64,000 nucleotides of DNA, taken from the NCBI RefSeq assembly GCF_029945685.1, contig NZ_JAQSDA010000009.1, positions 124,001 through 188,000 of the forward strand, read 5' to 3'. The notes under the pieces were generated by a model, which saw nothing but the letters and a program-made list of their open reading frames with translations, did not search any database and was not told where the DNA came from. Each line of letters starts with the position of its first letter. The stretch's first letter is position 1. Origin of the DNA: Polaromonas sp. (lineage in GTDB: Bacteria > Pseudomonadota > Gammaproteobacteria > Burkholderiales > Burkholderiaceae_C). Positions 7,167-16,568 of the stretch are shown one piece after another. The position numbers and the translations under genes were made by a program.

Positions 7167-8348
7167 ATGACTCAATTCAACCGCCGCCAGATTGTTAAAA
7201 CAGGTGGCTCACTACTCGTCCTGGGCGCAACTGGAGGTGCGGCCAACATGGTCGCCGCCCAAGAAACCGTGAAACTGGGCCTGCTGCACTCTCTTTCGGG
7301 AACGATTGCTATCGCGGAAGCCTCGCTGGTCGAGGCTGAGAAGATGGCCATTGACGAGATCAATGCCGCAGGTGGCGTTCTCGGCCGCAAGATTGAGCCA
7401 GTTATCGAAGACGGTGCCAGCGACAACCCGACCTTCGCTGAAAAGGCTCGCAAGCTGCTCGAACGAGACAAGGTTGTCGCCATCGTCGGCTGCTACACCT
7501 CAGCCTCGCGTAAAGCCGTGCTGCCAGTGCTCAATCAGGGCAAGGGCCTGCTGTTTTATCCCACGTACTACGAAGGTCAGGAAGCGGACAAGCGTGTCTT
7601 CTACACGTCGCAAGAAGCAACTCAGTCAGTTATTGCGGCTGTCGAATGGTTGGCCAAGGAAAAGGGCAAGACATTCTTCCTGGTCGGATCGGACTACATC
7701 TATCCGCGCACGTGCAACAAGATTGCCAAGCCGACCATCACCAAAGCCGGCGGCAAGGTGCTGGGTGAAGAATATGCGCCACTCGGACACACTGAGTTCT
7801 CTTCGATCATCAACAAGATCAAGGCCGCCAAACCCGACTGCATCTACAGCACCGTCGTGGGGGGCTCCAACGTAGCGTTCTACAAGCAGCTCCGCGCAGC
7901 AGGGCTGGATGGCACCAAACAGGTGTTGCTGTCTACGGTGGTTTCGGAAAACGAGATCGAAGGCATCGGCAAAGACAATGCTGCCGGCTACTACGCCTGC
8001 ATGGGTTATTTCCAAAGCATCAAGTCGCCCGCCAACGAGAAGTTCGTGAAAGCGTTCAAAGCCAAGTACGGTGCCGACCGCGTGATCGGCGATCCGATGG
8101 AGGTTGCCTACAACAGCGTTTACCTCTGGAAGATGGCCGCGGAGAAGGCCAAGTCTTTCGATGTTGACAAAGTTACTGCAGCTGCGGCGGGCATCGAGTG
8201 GGAGGCACCAGAAGGCACTCTGCGCGTCCACGCGACCAACCACCATCTGTGGAAGAAGGTGCGGATCGGACGAGCACGTGCGGACGGTCAGTTCGACATC
8301 GTCTGGGAATCACCACTGATCCAACCAAACCCCTTCCCCAAACTGTAA
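7167..8348 (+). CDS. Amide/urea-type ABC transporter substrate-binding protein, copy 2
   Basis: 393 residues, strongly similar to the upstream paralogue through most of its length (for example IIGCY versus IVGCY, and a shared NEIEGIGK stretch). It has a Tat signal (FNRRQIVKTGG) with a likely cleavage after VAAQ. The start at ATG 7167 has an AAGGAG Shine-Dalgarno 7 bases upstream; a TTG two codons earlier is less likely. It immediately precedes urtB-like and urtC-like permease genes and is the more likely main receptor of this transporter. Substrate is inferred from the adjacent amidase and AmiC/AmiR. Confidence 0.88.
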   Translation: MTQFNRRQIVKTGGSLLVLGATGGAANMVAAQETVKLGLLHSLSGTIAIAEASLVEAEKMAIDEINAAGGVLGRKIEPVIEDGASDNPTFAEKARKLLERDKVVAIVGCYTSASRKAVLPVLNQGKGLLFYPTYYEGQEADKRVFYTSQEATQSVIAAVEWLAKEKGKTFFLVGSDYIYPRTCNKIAKPTITKAGGKVLGEEYAPLGHTEFSSIINKIKAAKPDCIYSTVVGGSNVAFYKQLRAAGLDGTKQVLLSTVVSENEIEGIGKDNAAGYYACMGYFQSIKSPANEKFVKAFKAKYGADRVIGDPMEVAYNSVYLWKMAAEKAKSFDVDKVTAAAAGIEWEAPEGTLRVHATNHHLWKKVRIGRARADGQFDIVWESPLIQPNPFPKL

Positions 8349-8408
8349 GGGCAGCGCAACTACCGGGCGCATTCTGCGCCCGGTTAATTGGATTTTCTGG
8401 AGTGGTTC

Positions 8409-9311
8409 ATGAGTTTTGATATAGCGGTGATGCAGATCTTCAACGGAGTGAGTCTCTTCACCATCCTGTTGTTGATGTCAATCGGACTGGCAATTGTCTT
8501 CGGCCTGATGGGCGTGATCAACATGGCTCACGGTGAGTTGATGGCACTGGGGGCGTACATGACCTACGTCGCGGCGAAAATGTTTGAACGCTTTGCTCCT
8601 GGTTGGATGGACATCTATTTGTTTGTCGCGATTCCATTTGCATTTTTGGTGACCTTCGCGGTTGGCTATCTGCTGGAACGATGCTTCATCCGCTTCTTTT
8701 ACAACCGGCCCCTGGACACACTACTGGCGACTTGGGGGCTCAGTCTGATGCTGCAGCAGGCTTATCGGACCATCTTTGGTGCCCAGGAAGTTAGCGTTCC
8801 CTTGCCGCAATGGTTGGCTGGGGCATGGGAGCCGGTGGTGGGCATTCAGTTACCCCTCACACGAATATTCATCGTCGGCTTAACGGCACTAGTCGCGGCC
8901 GGTGTTTACGTGCTTCTTTACCAAACCCGGTGGGGACTGAAGGTAAGGGCAGTGATGCAAAACCGCCAAATCGCTGGCGCGGTGGGCATCGACACACACC
9001 GCGTGGACTCGCTAACGCTAGCGCTCGGCTCCGGCCTTGCTGGAATTGCCGGTTGTGTTTTTACGATGATCGGCTCGACCAATCCAGGCACGGGTCAGCT
9101 TTACATCGTTGATTCGTTCATCGTGGTTGTCTTCGGTGGCGTACAGAGCCTCGTAGGCACCGCCCTTTCCGGCTTTGCGATCGCGCAATCTCAAACGTGG
9201 CTGGAATTCCTGATGAGTGGATCCATGGCCAAGGCCACCATCCTGGTTTTGGTAATTGTGGTCCTATATTTCCGGCCGAATGGTCTGTTCTCCACACGCT
9301 CGCGGATCTGA
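8409..9311 (+). CDS. urtB: UrtB-like ABC transporter inner-membrane permease
   Basis: 300 residues, strongly hydrophobic with about eight predicted membrane spans, of the LivH/UrtB branched-chain-type permease family. Typical motifs are GLMGVINMAHGELMALGAY near the N-terminus and VVVFGGVQSLVGTALSGF near the end. ATG 8409 has GGAG-type sequence just upstream and gives the usual family N-terminus; the frame opens at a TTG 21 bases earlier. It is the first permease of a UrtBCDE-type importer, only 2 bp from urtC. Whether urea or amides are carried cannot be told from the sequence alone; the context favours amides. Confidence 0.88.
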   Translation: MSFDIAVMQIFNGVSLFTILLLMSIGLAIVFGLMGVINMAHGELMALGAYMTYVAAKMFERFAPGWMDIYLFVAIPFAFLVTFAVGYLLERCFIRFFYNRPLDTLLATWGLSLMLQQAYRTIFGAQEVSVPLPQWLAGAWEPVVGIQLPLTRIFIVGLTALVAAGVYVLLYQTRWGLKVRAVMQNRQIAGAVGIDTHRVDSLTLALGSGLAGIAGCVFTMIGSTNPGTGQLYIVDSFIVVVFGGVQSLVGTALSGFAIAQSQTWLEFLMSGSMAKATILVLVIVVLYFRPNGLFSTRSRI

Positions 9312-9313
9312 AC

Positions 9314-10375
9314 ATGGCTGCAACTCAACGAAACCAACAGCGCCGCTCGGATGCGATCTCCGTCGGACTTGTCATTCTTCTTCTCGCACTCGTTCTTCCA
9401 GCAGTACTCGACCCATTCCGCCTCAATTTGATTGGGAAATACCTCGCCTTCTCCTTTGTAGCGATCGGTATCGTGCTGACTTGGGGATACGGTGGAGTGC
9501 TCAGTCTAGGCCAAGGCGTGTTCTTTGGCTTGGGTGGTTACATGATGGCCATGTTTTTGAAGCTTGAGGCGTCTGCCCCTGAACTTCCCGACTTCATGGT
9601 GTGGAGCAGCATTGAGACGCTGCCGGTCTGGTGGCAACCATTTCACTCATTGGGGTGGACAGTGCTTGGGATCTTGACCATACCAGCTGGGCTGGCCTGG
9701 CTGTTTTCCTATGCAATTTTCCGTAGACGCGTCAGTGGCGTTTACTTCGCCATCGTTACGCTTGCGCTGGCACTTACCTTGACAGTTGTTGTGATCGGTC
9801 AGCAGGGGGATACGGGCGGAGCGAATGGCATTACAGACTTCCGCACGCTGCTTGGCTGGGACATTCTCAGCGATGACGGCAAGCGGGTGATGTATTTCAT
9901 CGAGGTTGGCGCCGTATCCCTGGCAATGCTGCTGTCCCTCGCGATCATCCGAAGCCGCTTCGGAAAAATCCTCATTGCAATCCGGGATCGCGAGGACCGG
10001 GTCCGCTTCAGCGGGTACAACACCGCGCACATGAAGGCCTTCGTCTTTGCGTTCGCCGCAGTGCTTTCCTCTATCGGCGGAGCTTTCTACAGCCTGCAGG
10101 TCGGACTCATCGCGCCAGGCGTTATCGGAGTGGTTGCATCGGTAGAGATGGTCATCTACGCAGCTGTTGGCGGCAGGCTCTCTGTGCCCGGAGCCGTAGT
10201 AGGGGCTTTGCTGATCGGCTTCCTAAAGTCATATCTCTCTGAAACCTTCCCGGAAGGCTGGCTTTACTTCTTGGGTGCTGTATTCATCCTGGTCGTATGG
10301 GCAATGCCAAATGGACTGGCTGGCCTGGTCAATCGATTGCACTGGTGGCGTAGATCAGATGAGGCGGCACGATGA
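9314..10375 (+). CDS. urtC: UrtC-like ABC transporter inner-membrane permease
   Basis: 353 residues, polytopic LivM/UrtC family permease. Family features include LTWGYGGVLSLGQGVFFGLGGYMMA, the cytoplasmic loop LIAIRDREDRVRFSGYNT, and VYAAVGGRLSVPGA-like residues near 270-290. It partners UrtB to form the membrane channel. Its stop overlaps the ATG of the urtD-like gene by 4 bp, indicating translational coupling in one operon. Confidence 0.88.
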   Translation: MAATQRNQQRRSDAISVGLVILLLALVLPAVLDPFRLNLIGKYLAFSFVAIGIVLTWGYGGVLSLGQGVFFGLGGYMMAMFLKLEASAPELPDFMVWSSIETLPVWWQPFHSLGWTVLGILTIPAGLAWLFSYAIFRRRVSGVYFAIVTLALALTLTVVVIGQQGDTGGANGITDFRTLLGWDILSDDGKRVMYFIEVGAVSLAMLLSLAIIRSRFGKILIAIRDREDRVRFSGYNTAHMKAFVFAFAAVLSSIGGAFYSLQVGLIAPGVIGVVASVEMVIYAAVGGRLSVPGAVVGALLIGFLKSYLSETFPEGWLYFLGAVFILVVWAMPNGLAGLVNRLHWWRRSDEAAR

Positions 10376-11160
10376 ACACCACACAGCTTGAAATGTCACA
10401 CCTAGCAAATACATCGGTTCCTGCACAGCGTCAAATTCTGAAGGTTGAAGACCTCACAGTATCCTTCGACGGCTTCAGGGCTGTAGATAACCTCAATTTA
10501 ACCGTCGATCGCAACGAACTTCGCGTCATTATCGGACCGAATGGGGCCGGGAAAACCACATTGCTTGACATGATCTGCGGGAAGACAAAGCCTACCGCGG
10601 GTCGCGTTCTTTTCAATGACATTGAGTTGACCCGGATGAGTGAGCATGAAATTGTGCGGGCCGGCGTTGGCCGGAAATTTCAAACTCCGTCTGTTTATGA
10701 GGACCTGTCCGTTCTCGAAAACTTCGAAATTTCCTTGCCTGGTATGCACGGGCTCTTCCAGTCGCTCACCTTCCGCCGCACCGCGCAAGTGCGGGAGAGG
10801 ATCGAGGAGATTGCCGATCAGGTTTTCCTTAAAGACCAGCTTAATCGTCGTGCCTGCCAGCTCAGCCATGGGCAAAAACAGTGGCTGGAGATCGGCATGT
10901 TGCTGATGCAAGAGCCGGAGCTGCTGTTGTTGGACGAACCGGTGGCGGGCATGAGTCCACGTGAGCGCGAACAGACAGGCGATTTGCTAAGCCGCATCGC
11001 GACAGGTAAATCCGTTGTCGTGATCGAGCACGACATGGACTTCGTCAAACGCATTGCGCACAAGGTCACGGTGTTGCACCAAGGAAAGCTGCTGAGCGAA
11101 GGAAGCGCCAGCGAAGTTCAGTCTGACCGCCGCGTGATTGACGTCTATCTCGGCCACTGA
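10372..11160 (+). CDS. urtD: UrtD-like ABC transporter ATPase
   Basis: 262 residues, cytoplasmic ATPase of the LivG/UrtD type. Walker A is GPNGAGKT (about residues 55-62), the ABC signature is the variant LSHGQKQWLEIG, and Walker B is LLLLDEPVAGM. The LSHGQ variant is normal for UrtD. The first 20 residues extend beyond the core domain. It would form the ATPase heterodimer with the UrtE-like protein 9 bp downstream. Confidence 0.88.
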   Translation: MNTTQLEMSHLANTSVPAQRQILKVEDLTVSFDGFRAVDNLNLTVDRNELRVIIGPNGAGKTTLLDMICGKTKPTAGRVLFNDIELTRMSEHEIVRAGVGRKFQTPSVYEDLSVLENFEISLPGMHGLFQSLTFRRTAQVRERIEEIADQVFLKDQLNRRACQLSHGQKQWLEIGMLLMQEPELLLLDEPVAGMSPREREQTGDLLSRIATGKSVVVIEHDMDFVKRIAHKVTVLHQGKLLSEGSASEVQSDRRVIDVYLGH

Positions 11161-11169
11161 AAGACAACG

Positions 11170-11859
11170 ATGTTCGAAATCGAAAAAATTAATGTGGCTT
11201 ACGGTGAATCGCACGTGCTTCACGACATCTCGATCCAAGTGGGACCCCAAGAGTCGATTGCAATCATGGGGCGCAACGGCATGGGGAAAACCACGCTACT
11301 GAAGTCGTTGATCGGCCTTTTGCCGACCCGGTCTGGTCACATCCGGCTCAACGGCAATGAGCTAACCGGCGCTCCTACCTACAGCCGAGTAAAGCAGGGA
11401 CTGGCATTTGTGCCTCAAGGCCGCATGGTATTTCCGCTACTGACCGTCGAGCAGAACATCCTGACCGGCGCGGAGCATTCAGGTCATCGCAGCGTGCCTG
11501 AATATATCTATCGATTTTTCCCGGTTCTTCAGGAAATGAAAAGCCGAAAAGCAGGAAATCTTTCCGGCGGTCAGCAGCAAATGCTTGCGATCGCACGAGC
11601 GCTGATCTCGGACCCGAAGGTGCTGATCCTCGATGAGCCCACTGAGGGAATACAGCCTTCCATCATCAAGGAACTCGCACGGACTCTCAATGTTCTGCGG
11701 GCGGAGCGAGGGTTCGCTGTCGTCGTATCTGAGCAAGTTCTGAGCTTTGCGCTGGAGCTTGCGGACCGATTTCTGGTCATCGACCGAGGACGCATCGTTC
11801 ACGACGAGTTGCGTAGCAGTCTTGACCAGGAAAAAGTCAGATCTTTCCTGACCGTTTGA
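11170..11859 (+). CDS. urtE: UrtE-like ABC transporter ATPase
   Basis: 229 residues, LivF/UrtE-type ATPase with Walker A GRNGMGKT (34-41), signature LSGGQQQMLAIARAL and Walker B VLILDEPTEGIQPS. The TEGIQPS sequence is characteristic of UrtE. It ends 27 bp before the amidase gene, whose ATG is preceded by AAGGAG, so transport and hydrolysis genes are probably on one transcript. Confidence 0.88.
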   Translation: MFEIEKINVAYGESHVLHDISIQVGPQESIAIMGRNGMGKTTLLKSLIGLLPTRSGHIRLNGNELTGAPTYSRVKQGLAFVPQGRMVFPLLTVEQNILTGAEHSGHRSVPEYIYRFFPVLQEMKSRKAGNLSGGQQQMLAIARALISDPKVLILDEPTEGIQPSIIKELARTLNVLRAERGFAVVVSEQVLSFALELADRFLVIDRGRIVHDELRSSLDQEKVRSFLTV

Positions 11860-11886
11860 ATTTCAACCACCCCAAGGAGCAAAGTC

Positions 11887-12924
11887 ATGAGACATGGTGA
11901 TATCTCGAGCAGCAACGATTGCGTAGGTGTAGCGGTCGTGAACTACAAAATGCCACGGCTGCACTCAAAAGCAGAAGTGCTGGAGAACGCACGCAAGATT
12001 GGCGAGATGCTGATAGGAATGAAGAAAGGGCTCCCGGGAATGGACCTGGTTATCTTCCCTGAGTACTCCACCCACGGCATCATGTACGACTCCAAGGAGA
12101 TGTACGACACAGCCGCCACAGTTCCTGGTGAAGAAACTGAAATCTTCGCCGCGGCATGTCGTCAAGCCAAGGTGTGGGGCGTTTTTTCGCTCACTGGTGA
12201 ACGCCATGAAGAGCATCCCAACAAAGCCCCCTACAACACACTGATCCTGATGAACGATCAAGGTGAAATCGTCCAGAAATACCGAAAAATCATGCCATGG
12301 GTGCCGATCGAGGGCTGGTATCCGGGGGATTGCACCTATGTCAGCGAAGGCCCGAAGGGCATGAAGATGAGCCTGATCATTTGCGATGACGGCAACTACC
12401 CCGAGATTTGGCGTGATTGCGCTATGCGCGGCGCCGAGTTGATTATTCGCTGCCAGGGTTACATGTATCCGGCCAAGGAACAGCAGATCATGGTGTCGAA
12501 GGCGATGGCCTTCATGAACAACACCTACGTCGCAGTCGCGAATGCGTCGGGCTTTGACGGCGTCTACTCGTATTTCGGTCACTCAGCGATCATCGGCTTC
12601 GATGGCCGCACGCTGGGCGAGTGCGGTGAGGAGGATATGGGCATCCAGTATGCGGAGCTGTCCAAGGGTTTGATTCGTGATGCACGCAAAAATGGCCAGT
12701 CACAGAACCATCTCTTCAAACTGGTGCACCGCGGATACACGGGCTTGATCAACTCAGGGGACGGTGACAAGGGCGTAGCAGCTTGCCCATACAACTTCTA
12801 TTCGCAATGGATCAATGATCCGGAGGGAACTCGGGAGATGGTTGAGTCATTTACCCGCTCCACTGTAGGAACGCCGGAATGCCCGATTGAAGGCATTCCA
12901 CACGAAGCTCCTAAGCACCGCTAG
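11887..12924 (+). CDS. amiE: Aliphatic amidase AmiE (EC 3.5.1.4)
   Basis: 345 residues, the usual length for AmiE. It hydrolyses short-chain aliphatic amides such as acetamide to the carboxylate and ammonia in the cytoplasm. The nitrilase-superfamily catalytic set is visible: Glu59 in FPEYSTHG, the lysine in QKYRKIMPW, and Cys166 in the [14 protein letters not shown] stretch. Long runs such as [18 protein letters not shown] match classical AmiE rather than the formamidase AmiF. The start at ATG 11887 has AAGGAG 6-7 bases upstream. Neighbouring transporter and AmiC/AmiR genes support an inducible amide-utilisation operon. Confidence 0.93.
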   Translation: MRHGDISSSNDCVGVAVVNYKMPRLHSKAEVLENARKIGEMLIGMKKGLPGMDLVIFPEYSTHGIMYDSKEMYDTAATVPGEETEIFAAACRQAKVWGVFSLTGERHEEHPNKAPYNTLILMNDQGEIVQKYRKIMPWVPIEGWYPGDCTYVSEGPKGMKMSLIICDDGNYPEIWRDCAMRGAELIIRCQGYMYPAKEQQIMVSKAMAFMNNTYVAVANASGFDGVYSYFGHSAIIGFDGRTLGECGEEDMGIQYAELSKGLIRDARKNGQSQNHLFKLVHRGYTGLINSGDGDKGVAACPYNFYSQWINDPEGTREMVESFTRSTVGTPECPIEGIPHEAPKHR

Positions 12925-12939
12925 TCGCGCCATTTCCAT

Positions 12940-13746
12940 ATGTCGAATACCCTCGCCGAGTACCGCATCAACGCCGAGCCGTTTTACCGAGCGGCCGGCA
13001 ACGAAGTAGCGCTATACGAGAGTGCGTATACGCACCGGATGCCGCTGATCCTGAAAGGACCAACGGGTTGCGGGAAGACTCGGTTCGTCGAGCATATGGC
13101 GTGGAAGCTAAAGCGCCCCCTCATCACGCTGGCATGTAACGAAGACATGACAGCCTCTGATTTGGTGGGCCGTTACTTGCTGGATGCTAACGGTACTGCT
13201 TGGCATGACGGCCCGCTCACGATGGCGGTGCGCCATGGCGGCATCTGTTACTTGGACGAGGTGGTTGAGGCCCGTCAAGACACCACGGTCGTCATCCACC
13301 CGTTAACAGACGCCCGTCGAATCTTGCCACTCGACAAGAAAGGGGAGGTCATTCAGGCGCATCCTGATTTCCAGCTGGTTGTTTCCTACAACCCTGGCTA
13401 TCAAAGCAGCGCGAAGGACATGAAGCCTTCAACCCGGCAGCGTTTTGCGTCTCTTGAGTTTGACTATCCGCCTGCAGCGTTGGAAGCAGAGATCGTTGCC
13501 CACGAGACTGGCATTGGCCAACCTATGGCTATGCAACTGGTGACGATTGCCCACTGTTCACGTGCCCTAAAGAACCGGGGACTTGAAGAAGGTGCCTCGA
13601 CGCGAATGCTGATCTATGCGGGCATCCTGATTCGAGATGGGGTTTCGCCGAGCGAGAGCTGCGCGATGACGCTCACACACACCTTGTCGGACGACCCTGA
13701 CATGATATTAGCTCTGCAAGGGTTCGTTGAGGCTCAATTCGGGTGA
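12940..13746 (+). CDS. MoxR-type AAA+ ATPase (CbbQ/NorQ/NirQ group), AmiB-like role
   Basis: 268 residues. Walker A is GPTGCGKTR (40-48), Walker B is GICYLDEVVEAR (about 101-112), and the segment ACNEDMTASDLVGRYLL is characteristic of CbbQ/NorQ ATPases, which act as chaperone-like activases together with a VWA protein. It sits directly between amiE and the VWA gene and overlaps the latter by 4 bp. The Pseudomonas aeruginosa ami operon also carries an AAA-type protein (AmiB) after amiE, so an amidase- or transporter-maturation role is plausible but unproven. Confidence 0.85.
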   Translation: MSNTLAEYRINAEPFYRAAGNEVALYESAYTHRMPLILKGPTGCGKTRFVEHMAWKLKRPLITLACNEDMTASDLVGRYLLDANGTAWHDGPLTMAVRHGGICYLDEVVEARQDTTVVIHPLTDARRILPLDKKGEVIQAHPDFQLVVSYNPGYQSSAKDMKPSTRQRFASLEFDYPPAALEAEIVAHETGIGQPMAMQLVTIAHCSRALKNRGLEEGASTRMLIYAGILIRDGVSPSESCAMTLTHTLSDDPDMILALQGFVEAQFG

Positions 13747-15350
13747 GTGCACTGTCAATTTTGGCTACCGGCCTCGGGAAGCGTGGAATACATGTCCAGA
13801 GTGACGGCGCACACCCTCGAGCGATCTTGACCTCTGACCAACTGGTTCTGCCAGAATTCATGTCCGAGAAGTGGGGTTTGGCTCAGGCGTCAGTCGCGCA
13901 TGCTTTGGCTCACTGGCGTTACTCTGTCGCGGGTAGACCGGTGCGGGGTCTCAAACCGATGGGGATTGCAATTGTTTCTGCGATCGAAGATGCACGCGTC
14001 GAACGTCTGCTACTTCAAAACTTCCCTGGTATGCGCACCAGGTTCCTGAAATACCTGTCGCCCACGCCCGCAGCTGGCGATCTGAGTTTTGCTGCACTCG
14101 TAGCGCGTATGGATCGAGTTTTGGCTGACCCGCAAGCCCAAGATGACAATCACTGGGTGAACAAGGCGCGTCGGTTGTTCGAGGAGACCGCTGAGCGGGC
14201 TGGGCTGGGTGACTATGACGCCTTCAGGGCAGTAGCCGCGATCCTTGCGAACGATCTTGGGCAGATGCGCGTTCGGTTCGACCCGCAACTGCATGTTGTC
14301 CCGGCGGCATATCGCGATGACAACAGCTATTTGTGGGACTTCACTGACGTCGAGCAGACCTCAGACGATGAAGTAACGGTGCGTCGCATGATGAGCAGAC
14401 CATCAGGAATGTCGGTAGAGCTCGATGGAGACCCACCTTCCGCCGGCGCCTTGAACTTCAGCGAAGCTTGTTTCCAATATCCAGAGTGGGATTACCGTAT
14501 GGAGCACCTAAAGCCAGAATGGTGCACGGTGATCGAGAAGTCGCCTGACGGGCGTCACGTTCCAAATCCAACCGGTATTAAGCATCATTTCAGCCGACCA
14601 TTGCAATTCTCGGATAGCCGACGTGTTAGTCGAACGCGACGACTGCGTCGTCAGTGGGATGGTGACGACATCGACTTGAACGCAGCAATTGAGGTGGTTA
14701 TTGACCGCCGTATGCGTTTACAACCCGAGCCCCGTATGTTCGTTCGCCGTGGACCGGAAAGCGATAAATCATCAACCCTGGTACTGCTTGATTTGTCTGA
14801 ATCAGCCAATGACAGAGCAGAGGGCAGCCAGATGTCCTTTCTTGATATCGAGAAGCAAGCCGCGCTGCTCATGGCTGGGACTGCTTCTCTTGAAGGCAAT
14901 CGGATCGCTGTCCATGGGTTTTCGTCAAATACCCGCTCGGAGGTCTACTACACGAAGCTTATTGACTTTGGAGAACTGCCAACGCTTGTGTCTATCACCC
15001 GTGTTACTGAAGTTCAGGCCGGTTTCTCCACCCGGATAGGCGCAGCAATTCGGCATGCAACGGCGGAACTGCTGCAGGAGAAGGTCAATATTCGCAATAT
15101 TCTGCTTGTGACGGATGGAACGCCGGCCGACATCGACGTGCACGACCCGCGTTATTTGGTTGAAGATGCGCGTGCCGCGGTGCTTGATGCCCGCAAGGCT
15201 GGAATACGAAGCTTCTGCATCGCAGTGGATCAGGACGGAGATTCCTATGCACAGCGAATTTTCGGTTGGCGCAACTACTGTGTCGCGACCAATCCACATC
15301 GTCTGCCGGCGCAAATTCAGCGTACTTGCGCGCGGCTCGCATCTAACTAA
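13743..15350 (+). CDS. VWA-domain protein of the CbbO/NorD type
   Basis: 535 residues. The C-terminal VWA domain starts near residue 345 with the MIDAS motif DLSES (350-354), a later STRIG threonine and VTDGTP, so metal binding looks intact. The N-terminal 300 residues are helical and resemble the CbbO/NorD N-terminal region. Such proteins work with the MoxR-type ATPase encoded by the overlapping upstream gene. The client is unknown; the operon suggests AmiE or another amide-pathway protein. The GTG start at 13743 overlaps the ATPase stop. Confidence 0.8.
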   Translation: MSALSILATGLGKRGIHVQSDGAHPRAILTSDQLVLPEFMSEKWGLAQASVAHALAHWRYSVAGRPVRGLKPMGIAIVSAIEDARVERLLLQNFPGMRTRFLKYLSPTPAAGDLSFAALVARMDRVLADPQAQDDNHWVNKARRLFEETAERAGLGDYDAFRAVAAILANDLGQMRVRFDPQLHVVPAAYRDDNSYLWDFTDVEQTSDDEVTVRRMMSRPSGMSVELDGDPPSAGALNFSEACFQYPEWDYRMEHLKPEWCTVIEKSPDGRHVPNPTGIKHHFSRPLQFSDSRRVSRTRRLRRQWDGDDIDLNAAIEVVIDRRMRLQPEPRMFVRRGPESDKSSTLVLLDLSESANDRAEGSQMSFLDIEKQAALLMAGTASLEGNRIAVHGFSSNTRSEVYYTKLIDFGELPTLVSITRVTEVQAGFSTRIGAAIRHATAELLQEKVNIRNILLVTDGTPADIDVHDPRYLVEDARAAVLDARKAGIRSFCIAVDQDGDSYAQRIFGWRNYCVATNPHRLPAQIQRTCARLASN

Positions 15351-15411
15351 GATAGGGTCTTAGTACCAATAGGGCAAATGAAAATGACGATGAAAGTTAA
15401 AAGGCCGCACC

Positions 15412-16566
15412 GTGGCTAATCAGGATCCCATTCGTGTCGGAGTTCTTTACTCGGAAACGGGCGTTACTTCGACCATTGGACTGTCTCAGCTCCAGGGGGC
15501 CCTGCTTGCTATTCGTGAGATTAACGACTCTGGGGGGATTGATGGCCGCGAGTTGGTGCCAGTCCGCTATGACGCCCAGTCCAATCCGGCGCGTTATGCG
15601 GAGTTAGCTGAACAGCTGATTGTTCAAGACCGCGTCAACGTGATTTTCGGTTGCTACATGTCGAGTAGCCGTAAAGCCGTCATCCCTGTGATTGAAAAGT
15701 GGAACAAGCTACTTTTCTATCCGACGCTTTACGAGGGGTTTGAATACTCAGGAAATGTGATTTATACAGGTGCTGCCCCGAATCAGAACAGCGTGCAATT
15801 AGCTGAGTTTATGACGGCAAACTTTGGGGCGCGCGTATATCTCATTGGCTCGGATTACATTTATCCGTACGAATCCAATCGCATCATGGGTGAGCTGGTA
15901 TTGCAGAGGCCTGGTAGTGAAAAGTTGGGGGAGTGTTACCTGCCGTTAGATGCAACGGAGAAGGACTACGGCGTGATCATGGAGGATATTCGCAACAAGC
16001 GTCCCGACTTCATTTTTTCCACCGTTGTGGGGGACTCTACGGCCGCGCTTTACAGAGCATACGCCGATGCTGGATTTGAACCACGCTCGATGCCCATCGC
16101 CAGCTTGACGACTTCTGAGGCTGAGATATCGCAAATGGGTCGCGGCGTAGCAACTGGTCACTACACTGCCGCGCCGTATTTCCAATCAATTGATTCCGAA
16201 GCGAATCGCCATTGCCTCTCGCGCTTGCGCCAGCATTTCGGAGAGGATAGCGTACCCAACCTGTGTTGGGAGGCTTCATACTTTCAGACACATATCTTCG
16301 CAAACGCGTTTCGCCAAGCAGGCAGTGACGGCATCGCCGAGTTGATGCCACACATATTGGGAAGCGAATTTGATGCACCTCAGGGTCGAGTCAAAATTGA
16401 CTCCACCAATCACCACACTTGCCTCTACCCGAGGATCGGACGCGTGGATGCCGAGGGCCAATTTACTATCGTGCGGCAGGCCACTCGCCCAGTCTATCCA
16501 GACCCTTATCTAGTCACCCATTCTCTAGGAGATTGGACGGCTAAGTTGGAAACGCTGGAGAGCTGA
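15412..16566 (+). CDS. amiC: AmiC-like cytoplasmic amide sensor
   Basis: 384 residues, same fold family as the two binding proteins above but without any signal peptide: the protein begins MANQDPIRVGVLYSETG. That matches AmiC, which binds amides in the cytoplasm and controls AmiR by sequestration. Family motifs include FGCYMSSSRKAVIP, YLIGSDYIYPYE and IFSTVVGDSTAALY. The start is a GTG at 15412; the nearby upstream ATGs are out of frame. It is 2 bp from amiR, so the pair is co-translated. It is the regulatory paralogue of the exported receptors. Confidence 0.88.
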   Translation: MANQDPIRVGVLYSETGVTSTIGLSQLQGALLAIREINDSGGIDGRELVPVRYDAQSNPARYAELAEQLIVQDRVNVIFGCYMSSSRKAVIPVIEKWNKLLFYPTLYEGFEYSGNVIYTGAAPNQNSVQLAEFMTANFGARVYLIGSDYIYPYESNRIMGELVLQRPGSEKLGECYLPLDATEKDYGVIMEDIRNKRPDFIFSTVVGDSTAALYRAYADAGFEPRSMPIASLTTSEAEISQMGRGVATGHYTAAPYFQSIDSEANRHCLSRLRQHFGEDSVPNLCWEASYFQTHIFANAFRQAGSDGIAELMPHILGSEFDAPQGRVKIDSTNHHTCLYPRIGRVDAEGQFTIVRQATRPVYPDPYLVTHSLGDWTAKLETLES

Positions 16567-16568
16567 CC

